Of a stretch of DNA of 34,155 bases, positions 1 to 7,876 are shown one piece after another. The stretch's first letter is position 1. Each line of letters starts with the position of its first letter. A model generated the notes under the pieces. That model did no database searches and had not been told where the DNA came from. It worked only from the letters and a program-made list of their open reading frames with translations. The stretch is from a virus. The stretch is taken from positions 1 through 34,155 of the IMG/VR virus record IMGVR_UViG_3300044621_000984; one strand, given 5' to 3'. Made by a program: the position numbers and the translations under genes.

Positions 1-432
1 CTCAACAAAACCTTGAACTTCAGATTTAAGCTCAGGGGACTCCACAACATCAAAATAATTTCTTCTTCTGTCGTAAAAACTTTTAAAAGTTGAAGCTTCA
101 TTAGACCAAGCATTTAGAGATGGCGGAATTTTAAAACTTTCAGGGGCATCAATTAAAAGAGATAGGTTTCCTATTTTTCTGCATTTATTTGCGGCCACAA
201 AGGCAGGGTAAATTTTATTAGCAGAAATACTTGTAGTAGGTGAGATTCCAACAATCACTAAATCATATTTTTCTAAATCCGACTCGTCCCAAGAGATGTT
301 AGGAGATGCATAAGTTACGTCAACTTCAGCATTTTTAAAACTCTGCGCCAACAAATTACTAAATGTAGGAGTTCTCTCTGCATGCTTTCGAGAAGCTTGT
401 TGGGCTGTACATCCAGTTATTAGAACTTTCAT
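1..432 (-). CDS. Unknown protein with Rossmann-like N-terminus, partial (3' end outside window)
   Basis: An ATG at 432-430 opens a frame of 144 codons that runs without a stop to the left edge, so the C-terminus is missing. A purine-rich AAAGAGA precedes the ATG. The protein begins MKVLITGCTAQQAS, a beta strand followed by a Gly/Thr/Ser-containing loop, and has a second strand-loop unit at about residues 56-70 (DLVIVGISPTTS). This alternation suggests a nucleotide-sugar or nucleotide binding alpha/beta fold. Similar openings occur in actinophage proteins sometimes labelled glycosyltransferase-like, but no catalytic motif is visible in the part present, so no function is assigned. It is the gene after the ssDNA-binding protein, separated by a 69-nt gap that contains a strong hairpin, so it may be expressed at a different level from the replication genes before it. 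Confidence 0.75.
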   Translation of the reverse strand, partial: MKVLITGCTAQQASRKHAERTPTFSNLLAQSFKNAEVDVTYASPNISWDESDLEKYDLVIVGISPTTSISANKIYPAFVAANKCRKIGNLSLLIDAPESFKIPPSLNAWSNEASTFKSFYDRRRNYFDVVESPELKSEVQGFVE

Positions 433-456
433 AGTGTCTCTTTCAATTTATGTGAA

Positions 457-487
457 GAGCCACCCAACAGTTTTTGTTGGGCGGCTC
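457..487 (-). terminator. Hairpin after the ssDNA-binding protein gene
   Basis: Arms at 457-468 and 476-487 pair over 12 positions (11 Watson-Crick and one G-T) around a 7-nt loop. The arm read on the minus strand is GAGCCGCCCAAC. It lies 14 nt after the stop codon of the ssDNA-binding protein. No clear U-run follows on the minus strand (TTCACATAAATTG), so it is either a weak terminator or an RNA-stabilising or processing hairpin. The flanking TTCACAT also follows the hairpin at 20269-20318. Confidence 0.55.
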
Positions 488-501
488 TAACACAACGTGA
501 T

Positions 502-1026
502 TTAGAACGGTGCTGCTGGTGCCGCCGCTGGAGCTGGTGCAGGAGCGGGAGCTGGTGCTGGCGCTGGTGCTGCTGCTGCAGCAGGTGCTGGTGGTACAGC
601 AGCTCCTGCAGTTGCTCCACCTGCCGCTGGGTAGTAGTTCTTAATTTCGTTCTTCTTGTTGCCCTGATAAGTCTTCTGACCAATCTGAGCACGGAACTTA
701 CGACCCTGCATAGCAGCTTCAATCTGTGCATTTGATGGTGCACGATCAAAAAAGTCTTTTGTAAGACCTAGAGCGCTCATCTTACGGAAAAAGATTCCGA
801 GAGCGGTTGGATTCTCAGGCGAAATTGTTAGGTTGTCCCAAACAAGACGCTTTGCAAAAGCACCTGTTTCGACCTGTGCCTTTAGTGAGAACATTGTTTT
901 ACCTGATTGCGCAACTTTTGCAGTTGCTTCTACAACAGCAAGGTCATAGTCGCCATCTGGTAGTGGTTCGTAGGAGTTTGATTCTCCTGCGTTTTTAATG
1001 AGGTCTGCCCAATTAAGAGTGCTCAT
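502..1026 (-). CDS. Phage ssDNA-binding protein with Ala-Pro tail
   Basis: A 174-aa protein of the phage ssDNA-binding type (DUF669-like OB-fold proteins). Residues 1 to about 130 form the globular part: an N-terminal helix (NWADLIKNAG), the strand entry LPDGDYDLAVVEA, and a central segment with FSLKAQVETG and KRLVWDNLTIS typical of these proteins. Residues from about 134 onward are almost only Ala, Pro and Gly, ending in Phe. Bacterial SSB tails also end in Pro-Phe, but with acidic residues before it; this tail has none. The ATG overlaps the stop of the Sak4-type gene (ATGA, 1023-1026), which indicates coupled translation. It would coat ssDNA during replication and recombination and probably acts with the Sak4-type protein encoded just before it. 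The family assignment rests on pattern and context rather than on a diagnostic motif. Confidence 0.72.
   Translation of the reverse strand: MSTLNWADLIKNAGESNSYEPLPDGDYDLAVVEATAKVAQSGKTMFSLKAQVETGAFAKRLVWDNLTISPENPTALGIFFRKMSALGLTKDFFDRAPSNAQIEAAMQGRKFRAQIGQKTYQGNKKNEIKNYYPAAGGATAGAAVPPAPAAAAAPAPAPAPAPAPAPAAAPAAPF
505..627 (-). repeat. Ala/Pro low-complexity tail
   Basis: This stretch codes for residues 134-174 of the ssDNA-binding protein. It is built of GCT/GCA/GCC and CCA/CCT codons giving alternating Ala-Pro pairs. Such DNA is prone to slippage, so tail length probably varies between relatives. Confidence 0.8.
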
Positions 1027-1811
1027 GCGTTAGCTTCTTTCTTCGTAGTGGTGGATTGTTCTGCTTGTGGAACTTGTTTTGGTCCGAAAATAGTGTCGAG
1101 CATGACATCAATTGACAATTTATCCTGCTCAACAATCGAGCCCAATCGGCCTTGGACTCGCTCTCCCGCTTCATACTCGTTAGTGCGTTCAACATACATA
1201 CGTCGAACTTTGTAAGGAGGTGATAGTGGGTCAGGGTTCGGGAAAGACTCAATAGTCAAAGCACCACGACTGTCGTAAAAATATGGTGCGTGAATAGCGA
1301 GCTGTCCTTGTAGGTAAGGACGGTGCTTCCCATCCTGAGTCACACGAGACATTGCTGTTAGTACAACAGCCTCGAGTGGGTTTGTTGGGTGCATAGTTAG
1401 GTCGCGGAGGTCACGTAGAAGGCCACCCATGTGACGAAGTAGTTCGCCCCACTGTTGCATCTTCATCTGCTCATTTCCAGCGATGCTGTCCATACACTTA
1501 ACTTGCAACTCCGAAATGGAGTCAATAATCAAAGACTTGAACTGGTGTTTACCTAGTTGAAGCCACTGATATGTTTTGATAACCGTGTCATAGTCACGAA
1601 CTGTGACTACGCAGGTATCCCAAGTACCGTCTGCAACAGGTGGTTCCTCTCGCAAAGGGTCCCAATACTTAACGACGATAGGCAAGAATCTGTGTCCGCC
1701 TTCAACGTCAAGCATGAGTCTTGGATATGGTGCGGTTACGGCAAAAGTTGATTTACCAACCTTTGATTCTCCGTAAACCATTACGGTCAATGACCGTTGG
1801 ATTTCACTCAT
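1023..1811 (-). CDS. Sak4-type RecA-like ATPase / single-strand annealing recombinase
   Basis: A 262-aa P-loop ATPase of the AAA_24/Sak4 group. Walker A is GESKVGKST at residues 14-22 and Walker B is LIID at 94-97. The protein lacks the full-length RecA C-terminal domain, as expected for Sak4 proteins, which are cut-down RecA/Rad51 relatives of roughly 230-280 aa. These promote ATP-assisted strand annealing in phage recombination and are stimulated by a cognate SSB. The next gene here is the ssDNA-binding protein, overlapping by 4 nt, and the preceding one is a Cas4-like nuclease ending 3 nt before this start. The order nuclease, annealase, SSB is that of a recombination cassette. The C-terminal 25 residues are polar and probably disordered. 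A plain RecA-like helicase-loader role is the main alternative. Confidence 0.8.
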   Translation of the reverse strand: MSEIQRSLTVMVYGESKVGKSTFAVTAPYPRLMLDVEGGHRFLPIVVKYWDPLREEPPVADGTWDTCVVTVRDYDTVIKTYQWLQLGKHQFKSLIIDSISELQVKCMDSIAGNEQMKMQQWGELLRHMGGLLRDLRDLTMHPTNPLEAVVLTAMSRVTQDGKHRPYLQGQLAIHAPYFYDSRGALTIESFPNPDPLSPPYKVRRMYVERTNEYEAGERVQGRLGSIVEQDKLSIDVMLDTIFGPKQVPQAEQSTTTKKEANA

Positions 1812-1814
1812 GCG

Positions 1815-2744
1815 TCACTCATTTCCTTTAGTTTCTTCTTGACCATAGTAAGCATATGGATCTGCTACTACGAAGCTATCACTGATTGCTTGTTCTGCGG
1901 CACTGCCGTCATCAACAAGTGTGCAAACAGTGAAGAATGGGCACTTCCACTTGCAATCACGGCTTGGCCGTGGGTACGCATGGAATGCTGGACTTTCACC
2001 TTCATCCAATGCTTTTCTAACACGCATCATGTCGGCAATAGTGCCGTGTAGACGGTCCCAGAAGGAGCGTAGGGTAAAGATGTTGTGCCGTACCTCGATT
2101 TGGTCGTAGAACGGCGGACGTGCCGCTGCAGAACGACGAACTTTCTTCAACATTGTGAAGATGCCACCGTCTGAGCGTTCTGACTCATCCTTCTTGGTGG
2201 ATTCCAAGAGCATGTATGTCAAAATCTGTTCATTCATTGGAGCTAGGTTTGCAAACTCACTAAGAGAGCCACCTACTGTTTTAAAGTCACGAAACATGCG
2301 AACTCCATCGCCTTTACGACGCACACGCATATCAAGCTTTCCTGTCAGCTCAACTTCTCCGTTAAAGAGTGGGGCTGTGATTACTTCTTCGGTAGAGATC
2401 ATCTCTAACTCTGCATCAACACCGTTTTCTTCAACCCATTGAAGATATCCCTCAAGCATGATGTGCCCAAGCTCTCCTTCTTTCTCGAGCTCTGAAACAT
2501 CTTTAAATTCTGCAAGAAGTAGTTCTTTCTCTGCATTTAAAAGCTTCGTATGTGACTGTAGTAGCGGGGTTCCGTTAGCGTAGTAATCATCTAGCGCAGC
2601 GTGGATTCGTGTACCCAAAGCAAGCGCACCTGTGGCATCACGATACTTAGGTTGGAGTCTGCGGTAGTAGGTGAGCCACCACTTGCGACGGCAATCTTTA
2701 AATGTTTGAATCTCGCTGTTGGAGATTCTGACTACTTCGCTCAT
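1815..2744 (-). CDS. Cas4-like PD-(D/E)XK exonuclease with Fe-S cluster
   Basis: A 309-aa nuclease of the RecB/Cas4 PD-(D/E)XK class. Visible motifs in order: Cys18 in KDCRRKWW, His48 in GTRIHAAL (the conserved N-terminal His), Asp138 in LTGKLDMR, the catalytic Asp153-Phe-Lys155 (DFKT), Gln173 in NEQILTYML (motif QxxxY), then a Cys triad at 264, 268 and 274 (CKWKCPFFTVC). Cys18 with the C-terminal triad gives the four ligands expected for a [4Fe-4S] cluster. Such enzymes resect DNA ends to give ssDNA for annealing, which matches the Sak4-type gene just downstream. The start overlaps the helicase stop (ATGA at 2741-2744). No cas1, cas2 or CRISPR array is present, so a CRISPR adaptation role is not supported. 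Confidence 0.85.
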   Translation of the reverse strand: MSEVVRISNSEIQTFKDCRRKWWLTYYRRLQPKYRDATGALALGTRIHAALDDYYANGTPLLQSHTKLLNAEKELLLAEFKDVSELEKEGELGHIMLEGYLQWVEENGVDAELEMISTEEVITAPLFNGEVELTGKLDMRVRRKGDGVRMFRDFKTVGGSLSEFANLAPMNEQILTYMLLESTKKDESERSDGGIFTMLKKVRRSAAARPPFYDQIEVRHNIFTLRSFWDRLHGTIADMMRVRKALDEGESPAFHAYPRPSRDCKWKCPFFTVCTLVDDGSAAEQAISDSFVVADPYAYYGQEETKGNE

Positions 2745-4540
2745 AGTAACCCTGCCTTATCGTCTTTGAGTAGTTTTAATAGTTGTGCTTGGTCTTGAAC
2801 AATATCTTCAAAGTTCTGCGCTTTCTTATCAAGAACATTAATGACTCGTTCTTCAATGCTTCCTTCTGTTACATAATCCGTGATGATGATTGAGTCATGA
2901 ATTTCTGACCCGATGCGGTGCACACGGTCCAACGCTTGCTTATGGTCAACAAGTGACCATGGGCGTTGAAGCATAATCAAGCGACGAGCAGCGGTAAGAG
3001 TCACACCCACACCACCAGCTTGAGCAGTGAAAAGAATCCACTTTGTCTTACCAGATTGAAAATCATCAATTGCTTTCTGTCGCTCATCTTCTGTCTGAGC
3101 ACCAGTGATTAGACCATGAGGGATGTTTTTCTTTGTCATAGCGTCGCTAGCTAAATCAATTAATTGTCTAGACACAGCACACACTGCTACAGAGTCATCT
3201 CCAAAGTCTCCACTTTCAATATCATCCATCAATGCATCAACTTTACAAGATGGCTCTGTCAAATAAACAGCAACCTCTCCTGTTTGCTCATCTGTTTCTA
3301 ATACAGCAGATGAACTAGCAAACTGAATTAATCTCAACGTCTGAGTCAAAACACTTGGAGCAGTTAGAGCGTCACCATTTTCAAGTTCAGCAATCATGGT
3401 GTCACGCATCTGCTCGTAAGCCTTCTTTTGCTTAGGTGACATTTCAATATCACGACGCTCGTTAATTACCTCTGGAAGCCAAGGCAACACTACAGACTTA
3501 AGCATTCTTCGCATAACTGGTTGCACTGCTTTATCAAACTCTGTTTGCATATGTGGCTTCACACCAAGAACCAACATCCCACCAAAAGCATTAAGCATTG
3601 TGTCAACCATGCGTTCAATCCAACGAGTCTTTGAAGGCCAATCTTTTGGAGATAGCCAATGCAAGATTGCCCAAAGATCTACAACGTCTTTTGCAATTGG
3701 AGTTCCTGTTAAAGCAAATCGAATGTTGGCATCTCCTGTAGCAGCCCACAGAGCGCGAGTTTGTTTACTCTTAGGTTCTTTGGAGCGGTGAATCTCATCT
3801 GCAACAACAGCTTTAAAGTCAATCTCGTTTAACTCTCTACGGTGCACTTCACAGCGGTTGGCACTGACAGACTCGTCGTGACCTCCACAATCGGAGCATC
3901 TAGTTAAAGCTACAGAGCCGTAAGGAGCTAGTTTTGAATGACCCCTAAGGGCTTCCCAGTTGAGGATATAAACGTCTGCTTGAACATCAAATTGTTTCTT
4001 TCGTTGAACAGCCGTCCCTTTAACCACCTGTGTGCTTACTTCAGGCCACCATTTTTCAAACTCTCTAGCCCAGTTCTTTTTTAGGGTGTTAGGGCAGACA
4101 ATCAAGGCTGGGAATACTGGTTCACCCTGCTCTTGGATTTTCTTTAGGGCACGGATAGCTTGGGCAGTCTTACCTAGACCCGGCTCATCAGCTAAAAGAG
4201 CCCTTTTAGCCGTGCTAAGGAACTGTACGCCAGCTCTTTGATGCGGGAACAAGTCTTCATCCCCATCGGCCTCTAAAACCTCTCTGAGGGCCATTGCAGG
4301 GCCTATACGGGTGCTTAATTCATTAGCTGCCCAATCATTAAGGGCAGGGCCTATTTGTAGGTCATTGAGGAATGTAGAGCGTAATGCAAGGCAGCTAGAC
4401 CAGCTCAGAGGTAGTCTCCACAGTTGGTCTTCAGTAGACCATTTAGAGCCTGGAATAGACTTGCATAGGTCTTTATATCGCCACTCAGCTTGAATGACTA
4501 TATGGCTTTTTTGAGCGTCTAACTCCACAATTACTGGCAT
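2741..4540 (-). CDS. SNF2-type DNA helicase/translocase (HARP-like N-terminus)
   Basis: A 599-aa superfamily 2 ATPase. Motif I is DEPGLGKT at residues 118-125, motif II is DEIH at 248-251, motif III is TGTP at 278-281, and motif VI is LDRVHRIG at about 537-544. The C-terminal RecA-like lobe starts at about residue 430. The DEPGLGKT and RVHRIG forms point to the SNF2 group rather than classical DEAD-box enzymes. Residues 1-60 resemble the HARP motif of SMARCAL1-type fork-remodelling enzymes (Trp/Tyr-rich, ending W-R-L-P-L). An insert holds Cys215, Cys218, Cys230 and His233, a likely zinc ribbon between motifs Ia and II. It starts with ATG preceded by AGGAAG. It probably remodels forks or branched DNA beside the RuvC-like resolvase encoded upstream. 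Confidence 0.88.
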   Translation of the reverse strand: MPVIVELDAQKSHIVIQAEWRYKDLCKSIPGSKWSTEDQLWRLPLSWSSCLALRSTFLNDLQIGPALNDWAANELSTRIGPAMALREVLEADGDEDLFPHQRAGVQFLSTAKRALLADEPGLGKTAQAIRALKKIQEQGEPVFPALIVCPNTLKKNWAREFEKWWPEVSTQVVKGTAVQRKKQFDVQADVYILNWEALRGHSKLAPYGSVALTRCSDCGGHDESVSANRCEVHRRELNEIDFKAVVADEIHRSKEPKSKQTRALWAATGDANIRFALTGTPIAKDVVDLWAILHWLSPKDWPSKTRWIERMVDTMLNAFGGMLVLGVKPHMQTEFDKAVQPVMRRMLKSVVLPWLPEVINERRDIEMSPKQKKAYEQMRDTMIAELENGDALTAPSVLTQTLRLIQFASSSAVLETDEQTGEVAVYLTEPSCKVDALMDDIESGDFGDDSVAVCAVSRQLIDLASDAMTKKNIPHGLITGAQTEDERQKAIDDFQSGKTKWILFTAQAGGVGVTLTAARRLIMLQRPWSLVDHKQALDRVHRIGSEIHDSIIITDYVTEGSIEERVINVLDKKAQNFEDIVQDQAQLLKLLKDDKAGLL

Positions 4541-4569
4541 TTATTACTTCCTGTCACTATGTCAAACAT

Positions 4570-4610
4570 ACTATCATGAAAAATTAAAAAACTTTTTATT
4601 TCTTGATAGT
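4570..4610 (-). repeat. AT-rich inverted repeat between resolvase and helicase genes
   Basis: Arms 4570-4581 and 4599-4610 match at 11 of 12 positions (ACTATCATGAAA against ACTATCAAGAAA, one A-A mismatch). The inner part is A5/T6-rich and can extend the stem. It starts within the resolvase stop codon and lies in the 69-nt gap before the helicase ATG, the only sizeable gap inside the replication block. It could be an attenuator or an mRNA stability element. A TTGACA occurs just downstream on the minus strand, but without a properly spaced -10 before the ATG, so I do not call a promoter. Confidence 0.5.
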
Positions 4611-5086
4611 TATTTTTCTTTGTCTAAGAGTACACGAGGTACCCATTTTTGTTTAGTTAGGGCTAACAAGGCGTGTCGTATTGCATCATTAGCATGACCT
4701 TCTCCGCCAACGTGCCAAGTCCCAATCTTTTTGAGGGCATCGTTGGGGAACATGTTCTTGGCATCAACGGGGTTTTGCATCCAAATCCCATCTACTGAGT
4801 AGCCTTCCTCCCTACAGAGATGCTTGAGGACACCTATCTGCTCCAAGGAGTAGGGAGCTTGACTATTTCGCACAGTCGCAGCATTTATAATAAAACGTTC
4901 ACAAACGACTTTAAACGATGGTGCATTTTTAAACTGAGCCATTACAGCCCGAATATCGGCAGCAAAATCTTCAGGCTGAGACTCCATCGAGTAAACCTTT
5001 ACTGGCAAATCATCGGACCCACCGCTCCACGTAAGTAGAGCTATGCCAGTTGCCTTACCTGGGTCTACAGATAAAACCGCATACAT
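4610..5086 (-). CDS. RuvC-like Holliday junction resolvase
   Basis: A 158-aa protein with the RNase H-like fold signature of RuvC. The acidic residues expected in the active site are visible: Asp8 in LSVDPGKATG, Glu63 in VCERF, and Asp134 in HANDAIRHALL, the form seen in phage and bacterial RuvC-type resolvases. Length is close to the usual 150-180 aa. It would cut four-way junctions left by recombination-linked replication or resolve branches before packaging. Its ATG overlaps the DNA polymerase stop by one base (TAATG at 5084-5088), so the two are probably translationally coupled. A RuvC-fold nuclease with another branched substrate cannot be excluded. Confidence 0.85.
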   Translation of the reverse strand: MYAVLSVDPGKATGIALLTWSGGSDDLPVKVYSMESQPEDFAADIRAVMAQFKNAPSFKVVCERFIINAATVRNSQAPYSLEQIGVLKHLCREEGYSVDGIWMQNPVDAKNMFPNDALKKIGTWHVGGEGHANDAIRHALLALTKQKWVPRVLLDKEK

Positions 5087-6912
5087 TATTCGTACTTCTC
5101 CCCCCAGTTATTAAGTGGGCCCTCAACATCTGCAGTGAGCGGTACTGCCCAGCCTTCTCTTGTTGTCATACATTCCTTAACTACTTGTTTAATTTCTTCA
5201 GCTTCTCCCTTAGGAGCTTGCAAAACAATTTCATCATGTACAGGAACAATCAAATAATCTGTTAAATCTGCTTGGTCAAGCTTAAGTAGATTTGATTTAA
5301 ATACCTCAGCTGCACCACCTTGAATTAAATAGTTGACCAAGGTGTAAGTGCGCTCCTCATCACAAGGAATGCGACGACCAGTCCAAGTGTGAACATAGCC
5401 TTGACCTTCGGTTCTTAATCTTTCTTGACCGATATTATCTATTTGTTTTTGGAAAGCCATCATGCCTGGATAGTTGATATCAAAAGAATCGGATACCAAA
5501 CGCATCTGAGGCTCAGGCACTCCAGCAGTTAGAGCTTGCTTTGCTACTCCCGCTCCGTAGAGTCGTCCATAAACAACACCCTTGATGAGATTACGACGCT
5601 TGTCCGACTTTTGCATAGTTGGGTCTTGATAAACCTGACGACCAATTTCGGTGAACGGGTCTGAGCCAGTTGCATCGGCCATGTTAAACAGGTTGATGAG
5701 ATTCTCATCCCCTGAGAGCGATGCAAACATACGGAACTCAACCTGATCAAGGTCGGAAGTGATGATTACATGGTCTGGGTCTTTAGGTATAAATGCTCGA
5801 CGCACAGTTGCATCTCCCTTTGGAAGAGTCTGCAACGCTGGGTCGGTAATAGACATACGGGATGTTCTAGCAGCAACAGTTTTGATAGATGGATGTAGAA
5901 CTCCATCTATGTTCATGTTAATGAAATTTAAGAAATAAGTGCTAGCTAGTTTTTCAGCCTTGCGAACTTGAAGAACTATTTCGGCTAACTCTTTTACTTC
6001 AGGATTACTATTAATAGCCAATTTGTCTAGTTGGTCTTTTGCAGCAGATTTTTGCCCAGATGCGGTGAACTCGGTAATCTCTCCACCAAGCTCTTCTATC
6101 ATTCTTACAAGTTGCTGATTGCTTGTTATAGAACCGCCGTATCTGTTAAAAGCCCATAGTTTAGTTTTTTCTGTGTAATCCAAAAGTTCTTCGTATTTCT
6201 TTTTGGAATAGTCGACATCAACTCGAGCGCCATTTATCTCCATACGGGTAACAACTTTTCTTGCACCCATTTCAAGTTCATATGCTCGGTTGTAAGGACC
6301 ATTTGGACCACACTTTTCCCAAAACATTTCCCAAAGACGCATTGTTAGAACAGTGTCGAGTGCTCCATAAGACCAGAATGGTTCAAATGAAATAGGAACT
6401 GTTCCCCAAGTCCACCCATTTGCAGCAAGCTCTTCATCAAGTTTGCTTTGTAGATGTGCAGCGTAAGGGTCGATGTGCTGAGCGGAAAGTTCTTTCAATG
6501 CTCCTGACCCAAGTGGATCGACAATGTGAGCCATAATCATCGTGTCATGTGCACGGTCCCAAGGGATACGCCACTTAGATTTAATCTCAAACCAACGAGC
6601 TTCAAACGCAATGTTGTGACAGACGATTGGACCGTCAAAACGATTCATTGCTTCGTAGAAGACACCGTTCCATTCATCCCAAGGGATAGACCAACCAGTC
6701 ATTCCATCTCCTACTTGAACAAGTCTTAATTGACCATGCCAAGGAGATAGGGCATCTTTACGCTGCCCTCCTGGAAGTTCACCAGTTTCAGTGTCAATTG
6801 CAATAGCGTTATATGGACGTCGCTCACCTAGCCAGTGAAGAAACTCCTGCGCTTTTTCTACAGTATCAACAAGCTTTAGTTGAACTCCTGTTAAATCTCG
6901 TCTCTCAGTCAC
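5086..6912 (-). CDS. polA: Family A DNA polymerase with 3'-5' proofreading exonuclease
   Basis: A 608-aa replicative polymerase of the Pol I family with no 5'-3' exonuclease domain. Exonuclease motifs: ExoI Asp40/Glu42 (AIDTETG), ExoII Asn100 to Glu104 (CHNIAFE), ExoIII Tyr182/Asp186 (YGALD), so proofreading looks intact. Polymerase motifs: motif A Asp387 to Glu392 (SDLDQVEFR), motif B Arg440, Lys444, Tyr448 and Tyr452 (RNLIKGVVYGRLYG), motif C His559-Asp560-Glu561 (VPVHDEI). Tyr448 aligns with E. coli Phe762; Tyr is also found there in T7 polymerase. The start is GTG (6912-6910), 14 nt after the preceding stop. It leads the replication block and overlaps the resolvase gene by one base. Confidence 0.95.
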   Translation of the reverse strand: MTERRDLTGVQLKLVDTVEKAQEFLHWLGERRPYNAIAIDTETGELPGGQRKDALSPWHGQLRLVQVGDGMTGWSIPWDEWNGVFYEAMNRFDGPIVCHNIAFEARWFEIKSKWRIPWDRAHDTMIMAHIVDPLGSGALKELSAQHIDPYAAHLQSKLDEELAANGWTWGTVPISFEPFWSYGALDTVLTMRLWEMFWEKCGPNGPYNRAYELEMGARKVVTRMEINGARVDVDYSKKKYEELLDYTEKTKLWAFNRYGGSITSNQQLVRMIEELGGEITEFTASGQKSAAKDQLDKLAINSNPEVKELAEIVLQVRKAEKLASTYFLNFINMNIDGVLHPSIKTVAARTSRMSITDPALQTLPKGDATVRRAFIPKDPDHVIITSDLDQVEFRMFASLSGDENLINLFNMADATGSDPFTEIGRQVYQDPTMQKSDKRRNLIKGVVYGRLYGAGVAKQALTAGVPEPQMRLVSDSFDINYPGMMAFQKQIDNIGQERLRTEGQGYVHTWTGRRIPCDEERTYTLVNYLIQGGAAEVFKSNLLKLDQADLTDYLIVPVHDEIVLQAPKGEAEEIKQVVKECMTTREGWAVPLTADVEGPLNNWGEKYE

Positions 6913-6926
6913 TTACAGTCTCTCTG

Positions 6927-7397
6927 TTAAGGAATCATCTCTATTCTATAGATTGATTCTATTTTTTCATCATACTTAGCTGCTTGTTCTAGAAGCCGCT
7001 GAGCTACATGAGTTAGATATCTTGCCCCACCAGCATCATACTTGTAAAGAGCATCTAGCACAGGTTCAGGGTCTTCTGAGACTTGAGCCCAAGTGCGGTC
7101 TTTTTCTGGGAAAATGATAGGAAGGTTCTTACTTGGGTAGCACTCTTCGCATGGTAGAGAGTCTGTTTTTAGCTCTTCCGAGGAGGCTTCTACAAGTGCA
7201 TATCGCTTCACTAGTGGACAAGCTGCCCCATGAAAAACTAATGAAACTCCAACTCTAGAAAGAATATATGAGCCATTTTCTGTTTTGTAAAGTTTAAACT
7301 CAATCCATCGAGTAGAGCCACGACGCCAAGAAGACGACTCACCTAAAAGACGACCACTGAATTGGAGGGTACGAGAACCGTCCTTTACTTCATACAT
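6927..7397 (-). CDS. Conserved actinophage-type protein of unknown function
   Basis: A 156-aa protein with no recognised enzymatic motif. Residues 10-60 are strand-rich (SGRLLGESSSWRRGSTRW, then IEFKLYKTENGSYILSRVG), followed by Cys60 and a PCEEC pair at about 92-96, so metal binding is possible. The C-terminal half is helical (LTHVAQRLLEQAAKYDEKIESI). I recall proteins with a similar opening and a CxxC pair from other actinophages and actinobacteria, without a known role. It is co-transcribed with the DNA polymerase, 14 nt downstream, and its ATG overlaps the upstream stop by one base (TAATG), so it is read as part of the replication operon or as the join between tail and replication blocks. 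Confidence 0.7.
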   Translation of the reverse strand: MYEVKDGSRTLQFSGRLLGESSSWRRGSTRWIEFKLYKTENGSYILSRVGVSLVFHGAACPLVKRYALVEASSEELKTDSLPCEECYPSKNLPIIFPEKDRTWAQVSEDPEPVLDALYKYDAGGARYLTHVAQRLLEQAAKYDEKIESIYRIEMIP

Positions 7398-7876
7398 TAC
7401 GGCTGTGTCCCCTCTGGAGTAGGTTCGTTAGGGACTGCTTCGCCCGTTTCTGGGTCATGAGTGTGATCCTGTGTCTCATCACCATGCTCGTGAATAAACT
7501 CAGCTACTGCTGCATCATAGTCAGCTTCTAGCATTACTTTTACTCTTTCGTCAAAGTCTTTGTAGTAGATGTAGTTCCACCACAAAACAATTTCATTTTG
7601 ACACCATTCAACTTCTGACCAACCCTTTACAGGCCAAGGTTCTGCATGATTAAATTCATTTAATTGGACTAAAGTCATAGTGTCCATTTTTGCATCAAGG
7701 TATTTAAGAACATTGTCCATGTGGCTGTAAATAACTTCTGCAGGGATAGAAGGTAGCTCACTCTCGTTACCCACATTAATTACAGTGTGAGATTCTTCTC
7801 CGCTTTCTGCAACAAATTTTTTACAGATGACAGGACGTTTTTCTGCTTCATAGAAGTTTGGAACGTATTCTATCAT
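7397..7876 (-). CDS. Hypothetical acidic protein following the tail fibre gene
   Basis: A 159-aa protein, unrecognised. It is acidic and rich in aromatic residues in the middle (GWSEVEWCQNEIVLWWNYIYY, about residues 84-104). The last 30 residues are rich in His, Asp, Glu, Pro and Thr and look disordered. The ATG overlaps the stop of the fibre gene (ATGA, 7873-7876). Genes placed directly after a tail fibre often encode fibre assembly chaperones, but I see no motif for that here and offer it only as a possibility. No signal peptide or membrane segment is apparent. Confidence 0.7.
   Translation of the reverse strand: MIEYVPNFYEAEKRPVICKKFVAESGEESHTVINVGNESELPSIPAEVIYSHMDNVLKYLDAKMDTMTLVQLNEFNHAEPWPVKGWSEVEWCQNEIVLWWNYIYYKDFDERVKVMLEADYDAAVAEFIHEHGDETQDHTHDPETGEAVPNEPTPEGTQP

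Noticed and set aside
429-749. 106-aa minus-strand frame rich in Gln, Leu and His
   Set aside because: It overlaps the ssDNA-binding protein in another frame and only reflects its Ala-Pro repeat codons read out of phase.
1815-2744. Possible CRISPR-associated Cas4
   Set aside because: The protein is Cas4-like by motif, but no cas1, cas2 or repeat-spacer array exists in the window, and the context is a phage recombination cassette.
4541-4575. TTGACA-type promoter upstream of the helicase gene
   Set aside because: No -10 element with 16-18 nt spacing occurs before the start codon.
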